Source of the DNA: Nitrosospira sp. NpAV
GTDB taxonomy: Bacteria; Pseudomonadota; Gammaproteobacteria; Burkholderiales; Nitrosomonadaceae
DNA length: 64,000 nt
Assembly (NCBI RefSeq): GCF_000832065.1
Contig: NZ_JXQM01000012.1
Span: 28,604-92,603, forward strand
Direction of reading: 5' to 3'
Positions 27,189 through 35,674 of this stretch are shown one piece after another. Both the position numbers and the translations under genes were made by a program. The stretch's first letter is position 1, and each line of letters begins with the position of its first letter. The notes under the pieces are model-generated. The model was not told where the DNA came from and ran no database searches. It worked only from the letters and a program-made list of their open reading frames with translations.

Positions 27189-28517
27189 ATGGAGCAGCGT
27201 GAGCCACCGATGATGGAATCGGAATCCAGAACATTTTCCGGCTGGCTGACTTACTTCGATCATCTCCATCCCAAGACTATCGAGATGGGGCTGGAGCGGG
27301 TGAACCGCGTCAGAATCAAACTGGGCCTTACGCCATCTTTTCCCATCATCATTGTGGGCGGGACCAATGGTAAAGGGTCAACTTGCGCCATGCTGGAAGC
27401 AATTCTGAGCTGTGCCGGATACCGCGTGGGCTGCTACACGTCGCCACACCTGCTGCGTTATAACGAGCGGGTGCGGATAAACCGGCGAGAAGCAAGTGAC
27501 GGCGAATTGTGCAGTGCTTTTGACGCCGTGGAGTCGGCTCGCATCAGTAGCGGCATTTCCCTGACCTACTTCGAGTTCGGTACGCTGGCGGCAATGCAAT
27601 TATTCAGTCAAGCGGGCGTGGATGCCGCGATTCTGGAGGTGGGGCTGGGTGGACGCCTGGATGCGGTCAACATTTTTGACGCCGATTGTGCCGTGATCAC
27701 CAGCATCGATTTCGATCATATGGAGTATCTCGGTGACACCCGGGAAAAAATCGGGTTCGAGAAGGCGGGAATTCTCAGGAGCGGGCAGGCTGCAATCTGC
27801 TCAGAAGAGGATATTCCCGCAAGTATTCGACACCATGCAAATAGCATTGGTGCGAATTTGATGCACATCGGCGAGCACTTCGGCTACTCGACCCACACAG
27901 CCGATGCAACGCTATGGAGTTATTGGGGGCCAGGCGGGAAACGCCATTCGCTTCCTCATCCCGCCCTGCGTGGCGCCTTTCAATTGCGTAACGCCAGTGC
28001 CTGCGTCGCAGCGCTCGATATCCTCCGGGACCGGTTGCCGGTTACCATAAGCGACGTACGCCAAGGCTTGCTGGACGTCACCTTGCCAGGAAGATTTCAA
28101 GTACTGCCCGGCCGGCCCGTGACGGTGTTTGATGTGGCGCACAATCCCGGTGCCGCATATGTACTGGCCCTTAACCTCGGTAGCATGGGGCAATACCGGA
28201 AAACTTATGCGGTATTCGCAATGCTCAAGGATAAGGATATAACTGGCGTGGCGCGGGCCCTTGCGGCAAAGGTGGATGTATGGCTGATTGCGGGCATTGA
28301 TGCGCCGCGCGGTGCTTCGGCGAGTGAAGTGAGGCAGGCGGTGGAGGCCGCAGGGGCTGATGGCGCGGGAGAAACTGTTCTTACTTTCCCTGATCCTGCC
28401 ACGGCCTACGCGTATGCCTGTAAGCAGGCGTCCGAAAATGATAGAATCTGCGTATTTGGCTCATTCCATACCGTCGCTGGGGCGTTACAGTACCGGAACA
28501 CGGTTGAGCATGAATAG
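27189..28517 (+). CDS. folC: Bifunctional folylpolyglutamate / dihydrofolate synthase
   Basis: 442 residues from the ATG at 27189; ATGs at 27210 and 27213 are alternatives, and an in-frame TTG at 27144 is unlikely. It adds glutamate to dihydropteroate and to tetrahydrofolates. The ATP loop GGTNGKGST is near residue 60, with YTSPHLLRYNERV and EVGLGGRLDAVN after it. The C-terminal Mur-ligase-like domain is complete. It follows accD in the usual accD-folC-dedD order. Confidence 0.95.
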   Translation: MEQREPPMMESESRTFSGWLTYFDHLHPKTIEMGLERVNRVRIKLGLTPSFPIIIVGGTNGKGSTCAMLEAILSCAGYRVGCYTSPHLLRYNERVRINRREASDGELCSAFDAVESARISSGISLTYFEFGTLAAMQLFSQAGVDAAILEVGLGGRLDAVNIFDADCAVITSIDFDHMEYLGDTREKIGFEKAGILRSGQAAICSEEDIPASIRHHANSIGANLMHIGEHFGYSTHTADATLWSYWGPGGKRHSLPHPALRGAFQLRNASACVAALDILRDRLPVTISDVRQGLLDVTLPGRFQVLPGRPVTVFDVAHNPGAAYVLALNLGSMGQYRKTYAVFAMLKDKDITGVARALAAKVDVWLIAGIDAPRGASASEVRQAVEAAGADGAGETVLTFPDPATAYAYACKQASENDRICVFGSFHTVAGALQYRNTVEHE

Positions 28518-28651
28518 CGATCAAACGAATTCAACCCAAATCCGCTAGCTGTAGCGGATTCACCCAAAGGCGACCAAACAGCAAAGGAATTCTTTACGAA
28601 TCATAATTCCAGACTGAGAAATGGGCGATCAACCACCGGATTCAGGTTCAA

Positions 28652-29284
28652 ATGGCAAAAGCCGTCAGCGAAGAAGAAATTCAACTTAGAAAGCGCGCGC
28701 GAAGGCGTCTGGTCGGCGCAATTACCTTAGTGATCGCGGCGGTTGTAATTTTGCCAATGGTACTCGATAGTAAACCGGAACAGCGGAGTCAGGAGATTGA
28801 CATCCGCATTCCACCGGAAGAGGCTGCGGAAGAGTTTACTCCCGGAATTGCGCCCCGTATGAAAGCGCCTACTCCCGAAAAAAATGCAACTGGCGTACAG
28901 CAGGAAACGCAAAAGCAGCAGGAAACGCAAAAGGAATCCGAACTCCCCGCCAAGCCTGCCCAATCTTCGAATGAGCCGGTAGAGAAGCCGGCTGCAGCCG
29001 GGACGAATGCGGGTGCCAAGGCTGAATCGGGAACTGCCAAGCCTACCGTCGCCACCGGAACGTTTGTCGTGCAATTGGGCGCATTCTCTGATCCGGTCAA
29101 GGCTCGGCAACAGCAGCAAAATGTGGCATCCAAAGGCACAAAGGCATACACCGAGACGCTTAAAACCGAGAAAGGGGAAATAACGCGTGTACGCGCCGGT
29201 CCTTTCCCCACCCGCGAGGAAGCGGAGGCTGCCCGCGAGAAACTGAAGAAGGTGGGGCTGGATGGCGTAGTGACAGATAAGTAG
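28652..29284 (+). CDS. dedD: SPOR-domain inner-membrane protein (DedD-like)
   Basis: 210 residues. One transmembrane helix at about 20-40 (RRLVGAITLVIAAVVILPMVL) follows a short basic cytoplasmic part. A long low-complexity periplasmic linker rich in Glu, Lys, Pro and Ala includes a KQQETQKE repeat. The C-terminal SPOR domain (about 135-210; TFVVQLGAFSDPVKARQQ, then TRVRAGPFPTREEAE) binds denuded septal peptidoglycan. The position between folC and cvpA matches the dedD locus. Confidence 0.9.
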   Translation: MAKAVSEEEIQLRKRARRRLVGAITLVIAAVVILPMVLDSKPEQRSQEIDIRIPPEEAAEEFTPGIAPRMKAPTPEKNATGVQQETQKQQETQKESELPAKPAQSSNEPVEKPAAAGTNAGAKAESGTAKPTVATGTFVVQLGAFSDPVKARQQQQNVASKGTKAYTETLKTEKGEITRVRAGPFPTREEAEAAREKLKKVGLDGVVTDK

Positions 29285-29357
29285 CCCGATGAGTTTGTGG
29301 AATTCATTGCCGCACAGGTAGGTGGACCGTGCTTGTGTAATTTTACTCTCGCTACGA

Positions 29358-29867
29358 ATGACTATTTTCGATTACGCTGTTCTTGCCATACTTGTTTTAT
29401 CGATTTTGCTGAGCATAGTGCGAGGTGTAGTGCGCGAATTACTCTCGCTGGCGGGGTGGGTCGTTGCGTTCATGGTGGCGAATTCCTTCGCGGCAGGATT
29501 TGCGTCCATGCTGCCATCCACCATTACCGGCGAATCGCTGCGCATGTTGCTGGCATTTGCCGCGTTGTTTTTATCGGCGTTGCTGGCGATGGCTCTGATT
29601 ACCATGCTGATATCGGCTTTGATAAAGACCGTGGGATTGGGATTCGCCGACAGGTTTTTTGGTTCGTTATTCGGGTTCATGCGCGGACTGCTGGTCGTGC
29701 TATTGATGGTATTGGCAGCGGGGTTGACGGCGCTGCCACAAGAGCCTTTCTGGCAGAAAGCTTTGTTGAGCAAGCCGTTGGAAACAACGGCAATGATGGT
29801 GATGCCCTGGCTGCCACAGGATTTATCCAAGCGCATCAGTTATGTGAAACTGAAGCGTGAACAATGA
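29358..29867 (+). CDS. cvpA: CvpA family membrane protein
   Basis: 169 residues from the ATG at 29358, giving the family start MTIFDYAVLAILVLSILLSIVRG; an upstream in-frame start is less likely. Four hydrophobic segments occur, with the conserved RGVVRELLSLAGWVVA and GFADRFFGSLFGFMRG. CvpA proteins are needed for colicin V export in E. coli and lie upstream of purF, as here; the native function remains unclear. Confidence 0.92.
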   Translation: MTIFDYAVLAILVLSILLSIVRGVVRELLSLAGWVVAFMVANSFAAGFASMLPSTITGESLRMLLAFAALFLSALLAMALITMLISALIKTVGLGFADRFFGSLFGFMRGLLVVLLMVLAAGLTALPQEPFWQKALLSKPLETTAMMVMPWLPQDLSKRISYVKLKREQ

Positions 29868-29986
29868 GCATTTGCAAATATAATAGATGTCCTAGCGTTT
29901 CTACGTATTGCCCAGGGCGCTATGAGAGAATTTTCTTTGCGGTTCCCATACAGGGTTAATCCAAGTTACTTTTGCGGAGTGCAATA

Positions 29987-31507
29987 ATGTGTGGAATTCT
30001 GGGTCTGGTCGCCCAAACCCCCGCCAACCAACTACTCTATGATGGACTGCTGGTGCTCCAGCATCGCGGACAGGATGCGGCCGGCATCGTTACCGCCCAG
30101 GACAATACATTTCATATGCACAAGGGCAACGGCCTAGTGCGGGATGTATTCCGCACCCGGAACATGCGTGCGCTGACTGGGAATATGGGTATCGCGCATG
30201 TGAGATATCCCACCGCGGGTTCCTCAGAATCTTCGGCCGAGGCGCAGCCATTCTATGTCAACTCGCCATTTGGCATCGTGCTCGGGCATAACGGCAACCT
30301 CACGAATGCGGCACAACTCAATCGGGAGTTGTTCCGTGAGGATCTGCGCCACGTCAATACGAATTCCGATTCGGAAGTCCTCCTTAACGTGCTGGCTCAT
30401 GAGTTGCAACAAGGCACGAAAAACTACCATCTCGACCCCGCCGCCATCTTTGCCGCAGTGTCCGGGGTGCACCGGCGTTGCCGGGGTGCGTATGCGGTTG
30501 TGGCAATGATCGCCGGTTATGGGTTGCTGGCATTTCGCGATCCTTATGGCATACGTCCATTGGTGTTCGGTTGCGCCGATACCGAACAAGGGATGGAATA
30601 TCTGGTGGCTTCGGAGAGCGTGGCGCTCGATACCTTGGGATTCAAGCTGGTGCGGGATATCGCACCGGGAGAAGCGATTTTTATCGATGGAGACGGGAAC
30701 TTCTATAACAAGCAATGCGCCGCTAATCCCGTGCATAACCCGTGTATCTTCGAATATGTCTATATGGCGCGCCCCGATTCAGTGATGGATGGTATTTCGG
30801 TGTATGAAACACGCCTTAACATGGGTGAGAGCCTGGCCGATAAAATCACCAAAACCATGCGTCATCTGGATATCGACGTGGTCATTCCAATTCCCGATTC
30901 CAGCCGTCCCAGTGCCTTGCAACTGGCAAATCGCCTGGGGTTGAGTTTCCGTGAGGGCTTCGTCAAGAACCGCTATATTGGACGGACCTTCATCATGCCG
31001 GGACAGCAGCAGCGGCGTAAATCGGTGCGTCAAAAGCTCAATGCCATGCGCGTGGAATTCAGCGGCAAAAACGTGCTGCTGGTGGACGACTCGATCGTGC
31101 GCGGGACGACCAGCCGCGAGATCGTACAAATGGCGCAAGGAGCAGGGGCGCATAAGGTATACTTTGCTTCCGCCGCGCCACCGGTTAGGTTTCCCAATGT
31201 CTATGGGATCGATATGCCTACGCGCGAGGAACTCATTGCCACCGGCCGGGATGATGACGAGATCTGTCGCGAGATCGGTGCTGATCACCTCGTTTATCAG
31301 GAACTCGATTCCCTCATAAAAGACGTATCCCGCGTCAATCCATCCATTACGCATTATGAAACATCCTGTTTCGATGGTCATTACATTACCGGTGATGTCA
31401 CCGAGGAGTATCTGGCCGTTTTGGAAGCGCAACGCAACGGGGGTGCTCCATTGTCGCGAACCGGGTCCAGCACGCAACTGGACTTGAATCTGGCGGGAGC
31501 GGATTAA
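29987..31507 (+). CDS. purF: Amidophosphoribosyltransferase
   Basis: 506 residues from the ATG at 29987, which puts the catalytic cysteine at position 2 ([10 protein letters not shown]) after Met removal; the in-frame TTG upstream is not used. It makes phosphoribosylamine from PRPP and glutamine, the first step of purine synthesis. The PRPP loop is [16 protein letters not shown]. There is no propeptide, as in the E. coli type. Confidence 0.97.
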   Translation: MCGILGLVAQTPANQLLYDGLLVLQHRGQDAAGIVTAQDNTFHMHKGNGLVRDVFRTRNMRALTGNMGIAHVRYPTAGSSESSAEAQPFYVNSPFGIVLGHNGNLTNAAQLNRELFREDLRHVNTNSDSEVLLNVLAHELQQGTKNYHLDPAAIFAAVSGVHRRCRGAYAVVAMIAGYGLLAFRDPYGIRPLVFGCADTEQGMEYLVASESVALDTLGFKLVRDIAPGEAIFIDGDGNFYNKQCAANPVHNPCIFEYVYMARPDSVMDGISVYETRLNMGESLADKITKTMRHLDIDVVIPIPDSSRPSALQLANRLGLSFREGFVKNRYIGRTFIMPGQQQRRKSVRQKLNAMRVEFSGKNVLLVDDSIVRGTTSREIVQMAQGAGAHKVYFASAAPPVRFPNVYGIDMPTREELIATGRDDDEICREIGADHLVYQELDSLIKDVSRVNPSITHYETSCFDGHYITGDVTEEYLAVLEAQRNGGAPLSRTGSSTQLDLNLAGAD

Positions 31508-31551
31508 GGCTGGGAAATCGAGGGTTTATCCAGTATTTCATTGATGGGGAT

Positions 31552-31580
31552 TTGACAAAAACAATTCCCAAGCGTAGTTT
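31552..31580 (+). promoter_or_regulatory. Promoter for the SAM-II riboswitch / metZ transcript
   Basis: A consensus TTGACA (31552-31557) and TAGTTT (31575-31580), with 17-base spacing. The predicted start site near 31587 coincides with the 5' edge of the aptamer. Confidence 0.65.
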
Positions 31581-31582
31581 AA

Positions 31583-31642
31583 CGATGTGCGCCGATTTGA
31601 TATTCAGCTTGCGGGCGCGTTATAAATTCGGCTAAAGCGGGG
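31583..31642 (+). ncRNA. SAM-II (SAM-alpha) riboswitch aptamer upstream of metZ
   Basis: The stretch has the SAM-II layout. P1 is GCGCC (31589-31593) paired with GGCGC (31614-31618). The loop GATTTGATATT follows its 5' arm. After P1 come the conserved ATAAATT and GGCTAAAG segments that form the H-type pseudoknot. It closely follows the known pattern (GCGC-UGAUUUAA, then GCAAGCGCG-UGAUAAAU-AGCUAAA). It lies before a methionine gene and is followed by an intrinsic terminator, so SAM binding should repress metZ. The match was made by eye and not by covariance search. Confidence 0.85.
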
Positions 31643-31678
31643 AACCCGTTTTAGCAAATGCTGAACGGGTTTTTTATT
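31643..31678 (+). terminator. Intrinsic terminator of the metZ leader (riboswitch expression platform)
   Basis: AACCCGTT (31643-31650) pairs with AACGGGTT (31664-31671), extended internally by TAGCA/TGCTG-type pairing, followed by a T-run. It is directly attached to the aptamer, only 12 bases ahead of the metZ ATG, so it acts as a conditional terminator and may also hide the AGGGG ribosome site. Confidence 0.75.
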
Positions 31679-31689
31679 GAGGGGTTCGC

Positions 31690-32871
31690 ATGTCTGACGA
31701 TTTTGAGCTGGAAACACTGGCGCTGCATACGGGCATTCACCGCAGCCAATTCAACGAACACTCTGAAGCTTTGTACCTGACTTCGAGTTTTGTATTTGAT
31801 AGCGCCGCTCAGGCCGCGGCACGTTTTTCCGGCGCTGAACCGGGAAATATATATTCGCGCTTTACCAATCCCACGGTTACGGCTTTCGAAGAGCGGCTTG
31901 CCGCCCTGGAAGGGGCGGAAGCCTGCGTAGCCACTTCTTCAGGCATGTCGGCGATACTCGCCTGCGTAATGGGGCTACTTTCCGCCGGTGATCACATCGT
32001 GGCATCTCGCAGCCTGTTCGGTTCTACAGTGAACCTGTTCAATACCATCCTCAAGCGCTTCAATATCGAGACAACTTTTGTTTCCGCCACCGATATTTCG
32101 GCCTGGGAGGCGGCGATAAAGCCCGCTACAAAATTGCTGTTCATCGAAACGCCATCAAATCCGCTTACGGAAATTTCGGATATCGCCACATTGGCAGCTG
32201 TGGCAAAAAAAGCCGGTGCATGGCTTGCGGTCGATAACTGCTTTTGTTCACCGGCGCTGCAACGGCCGCTGGATCTGGGCGCCGATCTCGTGATTCATTC
32301 CGCCACCAAGTATCTTGAGGGCCAGGGCAGGGTGCTGGGCGGTGCGGTACTGGGAAAACGGGATCTGGTGATGGAGCAAGGGGTGTTCGGCTTCTTGCGT
32401 ACCGCCGGACCGAGCCTGAGCCCGTTTAATGCCTGGGTAATTCTGAAAGGAATGGAAACCTTGAAGATTCGCATGGAGGCTCATTGCGCAAACGCCCTGC
32501 AAATTGCCCGCTGGCTGGAAGCGCAGCCCGGCGTGGCGAGAGTTCATTACCCCGGCCTGCCGTCGCACCCGCAGCACGCGCTGGCCAAACGTCAGCAGAA
32601 AGCGGGTGGCGGCATCGTTTCATTTGAATTGAAGAATGGAAAAGAGGCGGCGTGGCGAGTGGTGGATTCAGTCCGGTTGATTTCGATCACCGCCAATCTG
32701 GGCGATACCAAGAGTACGCTCACGCACCCCGCCACCACCACCCACGCGCGTATCAGTCAGGAAAACCGGGATGCGGCGGGCATCACCGACGGTCTCCTGC
32801 GCATCGCGGTGGGGCTCGAAGCGGTCAAGGACCTCAAAGCCGATCTGGCAAGGGGATTGAATGCGTCATAG
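31690..32871 (+). CDS. metZ: O-succinylhomoserine sulfhydrylase
   Basis: 393 residues of the Cys/Met-metabolism PLP family. It makes homocysteine directly from O-succinylhomoserine and sulfide. The PLP lysine is Lys207 in HSATKYLEGQGR; NIYSRFTNPTV and TSSGMSAI are also typical. It is positioned after purF as in many betaproteobacteria, and controlled by the SAM-II riboswitch in its own leader. Confidence 0.93.
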   Translation: MSDDFELETLALHTGIHRSQFNEHSEALYLTSSFVFDSAAQAAARFSGAEPGNIYSRFTNPTVTAFEERLAALEGAEACVATSSGMSAILACVMGLLSAGDHIVASRSLFGSTVNLFNTILKRFNIETTFVSATDISAWEAAIKPATKLLFIETPSNPLTEISDIATLAAVAKKAGAWLAVDNCFCSPALQRPLDLGADLVIHSATKYLEGQGRVLGGAVLGKRDLVMEQGVFGFLRTAGPSLSPFNAWVILKGMETLKIRMEAHCANALQIARWLEAQPGVARVHYPGLPSHPQHALAKRQQKAGGGIVSFELKNGKEAAWRVVDSVRLISITANLGDTKSTLTHPATTTHARISQENRDAAGITDGLLRIAVGLEAVKDLKADLARGLNAS

Positions 32872-32905
32872 TGCGTTCTGCCGGAAAAGACCCACTCGGA
32901 AATGT

Positions 32906-34111
32906 TTAATGCACCAACTGGTTAATCTCGATAATGGGAAGCAGTATGGCGAGAACGATGAGCAGCACAATGCCGCCCATCACCAGGATCATCACTGGCT
33001 CCAGCAGCGTCAGAAATACTGCCAGGCGCCGTTCAAGCGCCCGGGTTTCGAGCTGTGCGGCGCGTTCGAGCATCTGCGCCAGCTTGCCGCTCATTTCCCC
33101 GCTTGCCACCAGATGGACAAGCAGAGGAGGAAATACGCGCGTTTCGCGCAGCGCCCGGGCCAGGCCCGCGCCTTCGCGCACCCGCGCGATGGTATCTTCG
33201 ATAGCCTTGCGCATTACCACGTTACTCATTACGCGCGCGCCGGAGTGAAGGGCCGTAAGAAGCGGCACGCCACCCCCGACCAGAATCGAGAGGGTACTGG
33301 CGAAACGGGAGGTGTTTTCACCTCGAATGAGTGATCCCAGCCAGGGCATTCGCAGCAGCAGGGCATGCCAGCGGTACTTTGCCCTCTCGTGGCGCAGCGC
33401 CATGCGGGCAGCGATCAATCCGCCCGCGATAGCCGTAAGAAGATACGGCCAGGCCATGCCGAGGAAATCGCTCAATCCGATCAGCGCCCGCGTCAGAAAA
33501 GGCAGACTCTGGCGTGAATGTTGAAACACCTGCACCACTTGCGGCACCACGTAAACCAGCAGGCCGGCAACAATCAGAATCGCTACCACCGTAACCAGAA
33601 TCGGATAAAGAAGGGCAAGGCTGGTTTTTTGCTTCATCGCCTGCCGTGCGTCGAGATAGTCCGCCAGATGCTGCAAAATTAGAGGCAATGCGCCGGATTC
33701 TTCGCCCCCGTGCACCAGTGCGCGGTAGAAATCGGGGAAACTTTTGCTGTAGCTACCTAAAGCGCCGGCGAGAGAGAGGCCTCCCGTGACTTCGGTTTTA
33801 ACGCCGCCCAGCAATTCCCGCGTCGCGGGTTCGGCGGTCTCCTCGATCAGTGCCGTAAGCGACTGCTCCACCGTCAACCCGGCCGACAGCAACGTCGCCA
33901 GCTGCCTTGTCAACAGACTCAGCTCGGCCGAAGAAATGCCCCGCGTCCAAGGCAACTGCGCCTGCTCCCGCGCCCGTACCTGATCTACCACGGAAGGCAA
34001 CAGGCCCCGGGCACGCAATTGCGCACGCGCCTGACGCGGCGTATCGGCCTGTACCACGCCGGACACCGTGCGGCCCGCGGCGTCGAGCGCTTCATAGCGG
34101 TATGCTTCCAT
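32906..34111 (-). CDS. gspF: Type II secretion inner-membrane protein GspF
   Basis: 401 residues. It is the polytopic platform protein of the type II secretion pseudopilus assembly. N-terminal EAYRYEALDAAGRTVSGVV is typical; two T2SF repeats each end in hydrophobic helices, with three membrane segments (about 170-195, 215-240 and 370-395). LTRQLATLLSAGL and GGEESGAL are signature pieces. It is the last gene of the leftward gspC-D-E-F group. Confidence 0.95.
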   Translation of the reverse strand: MEAYRYEALDAAGRTVSGVVQADTPRQARAQLRARGLLPSVVDQVRAREQAQLPWTRGISSAELSLLTRQLATLLSAGLTVEQSLTALIEETAEPATRELLGGVKTEVTGGLSLAGALGSYSKSFPDFYRALVHGGEESGALPLILQHLADYLDARQAMKQKTSLALLYPILVTVVAILIVAGLLVYVVPQVVQVFQHSRQSLPFLTRALIGLSDFLGMAWPYLLTAIAGGLIAARMALRHERAKYRWHALLLRMPWLGSLIRGENTSRFASTLSILVGGGVPLLTALHSGARVMSNVVMRKAIEDTIARVREGAGLARALRETRVFPPLLVHLVASGEMSGKLAQMLERAAQLETRALERRLAVFLTLLEPVMILVMGGIVLLIVLAILLPIIEINQLVH

Positions 34112-34159
34112 TAACCGAAATCCGGTAGTTGATCGCTCATGTAATAGGATTAAAGAGCC

Positions 34160-35674
34160 CTATTCGCGCGTCACGCGCACGACTTCTTCCAGACTGGTTA
34201 CGCCTTGCGCAACCAGGCGAATGCCATCGTCCCGCAACGACCGCATGCCCCGGGAAATTACATACTCCCGCAGATCCTGCTCGGATGCACGATCATGGAT
34301 ATGACGGCGCAAGTCGTTGTCAACCGTCAGCAATTCGTAAATACCCGTACGGCCCCGATAACCGGAGTGATTGCAGCTGGCGCACCCTTGCGCTTTATAA
34401 AAAACGGTGGGTGCCGAATCGAATCCGAGAGGCTGCAACTGTGCAGCGTTCCCGGCAAAGGGCTCGCGGCATTCCAGGCAAAGCCGTCTCACCAGGCGCT
34501 GGGCACCCACTCCGATCAGGCTTGAGGCGAGCAGAAATGGCTCAACACCCATATCCACAAGCCGGGTAACCGCACTCACCGCATCGTTGGTGTGCAGCGT
34601 GGCGAATACCAGATGACCGGTAAGGCTGGCTTGTACCGCGATCTGCGCCGTTTCGAGATCCCGGATCTCTCCAATCATGATGACATCAGGATCCTGGCGC
34701 AAAATAGTGCGCAACGCCCGCGCAAAACTCATTTCGATGCGGGTATTTATCTGTGTCTGGCTGATGCCGTCAAGATCGTACTCGATGGGATCCTCAACAG
34801 TCATGATATTGAGTGTGGCCGAATCAAGCCGCGAGAGGGCGGCATAAAGCGTGGTCGTCTTACCTGAGCCGGTGGGGCCGGTGACCAGGATAATGCCGTG
34901 GGGCTCCCGGATCAGCTTGTCCATATGTGCCAGTGTGGCATCGTCCATGCCAAGCCGTGGCAGGTCGAGCCGTCCAGCTTGTTTATCGAGCAAACGCAGC
35001 ACCACACGTTCACCGTGAACGGTGGGAATCGTGGATACGCGCACGTCAACCGGTCTGCCAGCCATGCGTAGCGTAATCCGTCCGTCTTGCGGCAGGCGCT
35101 TCTCCGCGATGTCCAGGTGCGCCATGATCTTGATGCGTGAGACCAGGGCAGCATGCAGCGCGCGCGCGGGTTCGATCAGATCACGCAGCGTGCCGTCGAT
35201 GCGCAGCCGCACCACCGAGCGGGTTTCATAGGGTTCAATATGAATATCCGAGGCGGTATTGCGTAGCGCTTGTGTAAACAACGCATTAATGAGGCGGATA
35301 ACCGGTGCGTCATCCTGGCTCTCGAGCAAGTCTTCGACTTTTGGCAGCTCCTGCAATAACCTGGAGAGGTCTATGTCCTGCGCGAGATCGCCGGCAAGGG
35401 TGGCGGTACCGGCAGCCGCGCCGTTATATAGCGTGGAGACAAGCTCATCGAACTCGGCGGTGCCAACACGGCGCGCGTGCAAAGGTACACCAAGAACACG
35501 GCGCAATTCCGCCAGTGAACCGGCTGGCGCGCCGTTGCGCACAGCCACCTCCGCTAGCCCATTCTCGATGGAGGTCACGACGACACCACCGGTTTTGACA
35601 AACGCATAGGGAACCATATCGGAGGAGATCATGGGAGTGGAGTTTTTATCGTTTCGTACCGGGTCCTGTTCCAT
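34160..35674 (-). CDS. gspE: Type II secretion ATPase GspE
   Basis: 504 residues. The hexameric cytoplasmic ATPase that powers pseudopilus growth. Walker A is GPTGSGKT at about 266-273; the Asp box is TVEDPIEYDLDGI; Walker B is VIMIGEIRD. Tetracysteine zinc ligands are at about 399, 402, 431 and 434 (CLEC, then CASC). The start chosen overlaps the gspD 3' end by 29 bases; an internal ATG at 35632 is possible. The N-terminal GspL-binding domain is shorter than usual. Confidence 0.95.
   Translation of the reverse strand: MEQDPVRNDKNSTPMISSDMVPYAFVKTGGVVVTSIENGLAEVAVRNGAPAGSLAELRRVLGVPLHARRVGTAEFDELVSTLYNGAAAGTATLAGDLAQDIDLSRLLQELPKVEDLLESQDDAPVIRLINALFTQALRNTASDIHIEPYETRSVVRLRIDGTLRDLIEPARALHAALVSRIKIMAHLDIAEKRLPQDGRITLRMAGRPVDVRVSTIPTVHGERVVLRLLDKQAGRLDLPRLGMDDATLAHMDKLIREPHGIILVTGPTGSGKTTTLYAALSRLDSATLNIMTVEDPIEYDLDGISQTQINTRIEMSFARALRTILRQDPDVIMIGEIRDLETAQIAVQASLTGHLVFATLHTNDAVSAVTRLVDMGVEPFLLASSLIGVGAQRLVRRLCLECREPFAGNAAQLQPLGFDSAPTVFYKAQGCASCNHSGYRGRTGIYELLTVDNDLRRHIHDRASEQDLREYVISRGMRSLRDDGIRLVAQGVTSLEEVVRVTRE

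Noticed and set aside
29297..29860. 187-codon plus-strand frame in the cvpA region
   Set aside because: An out-of-frame shadow of cvpA; the real frame has clear membrane segments and family motifs.
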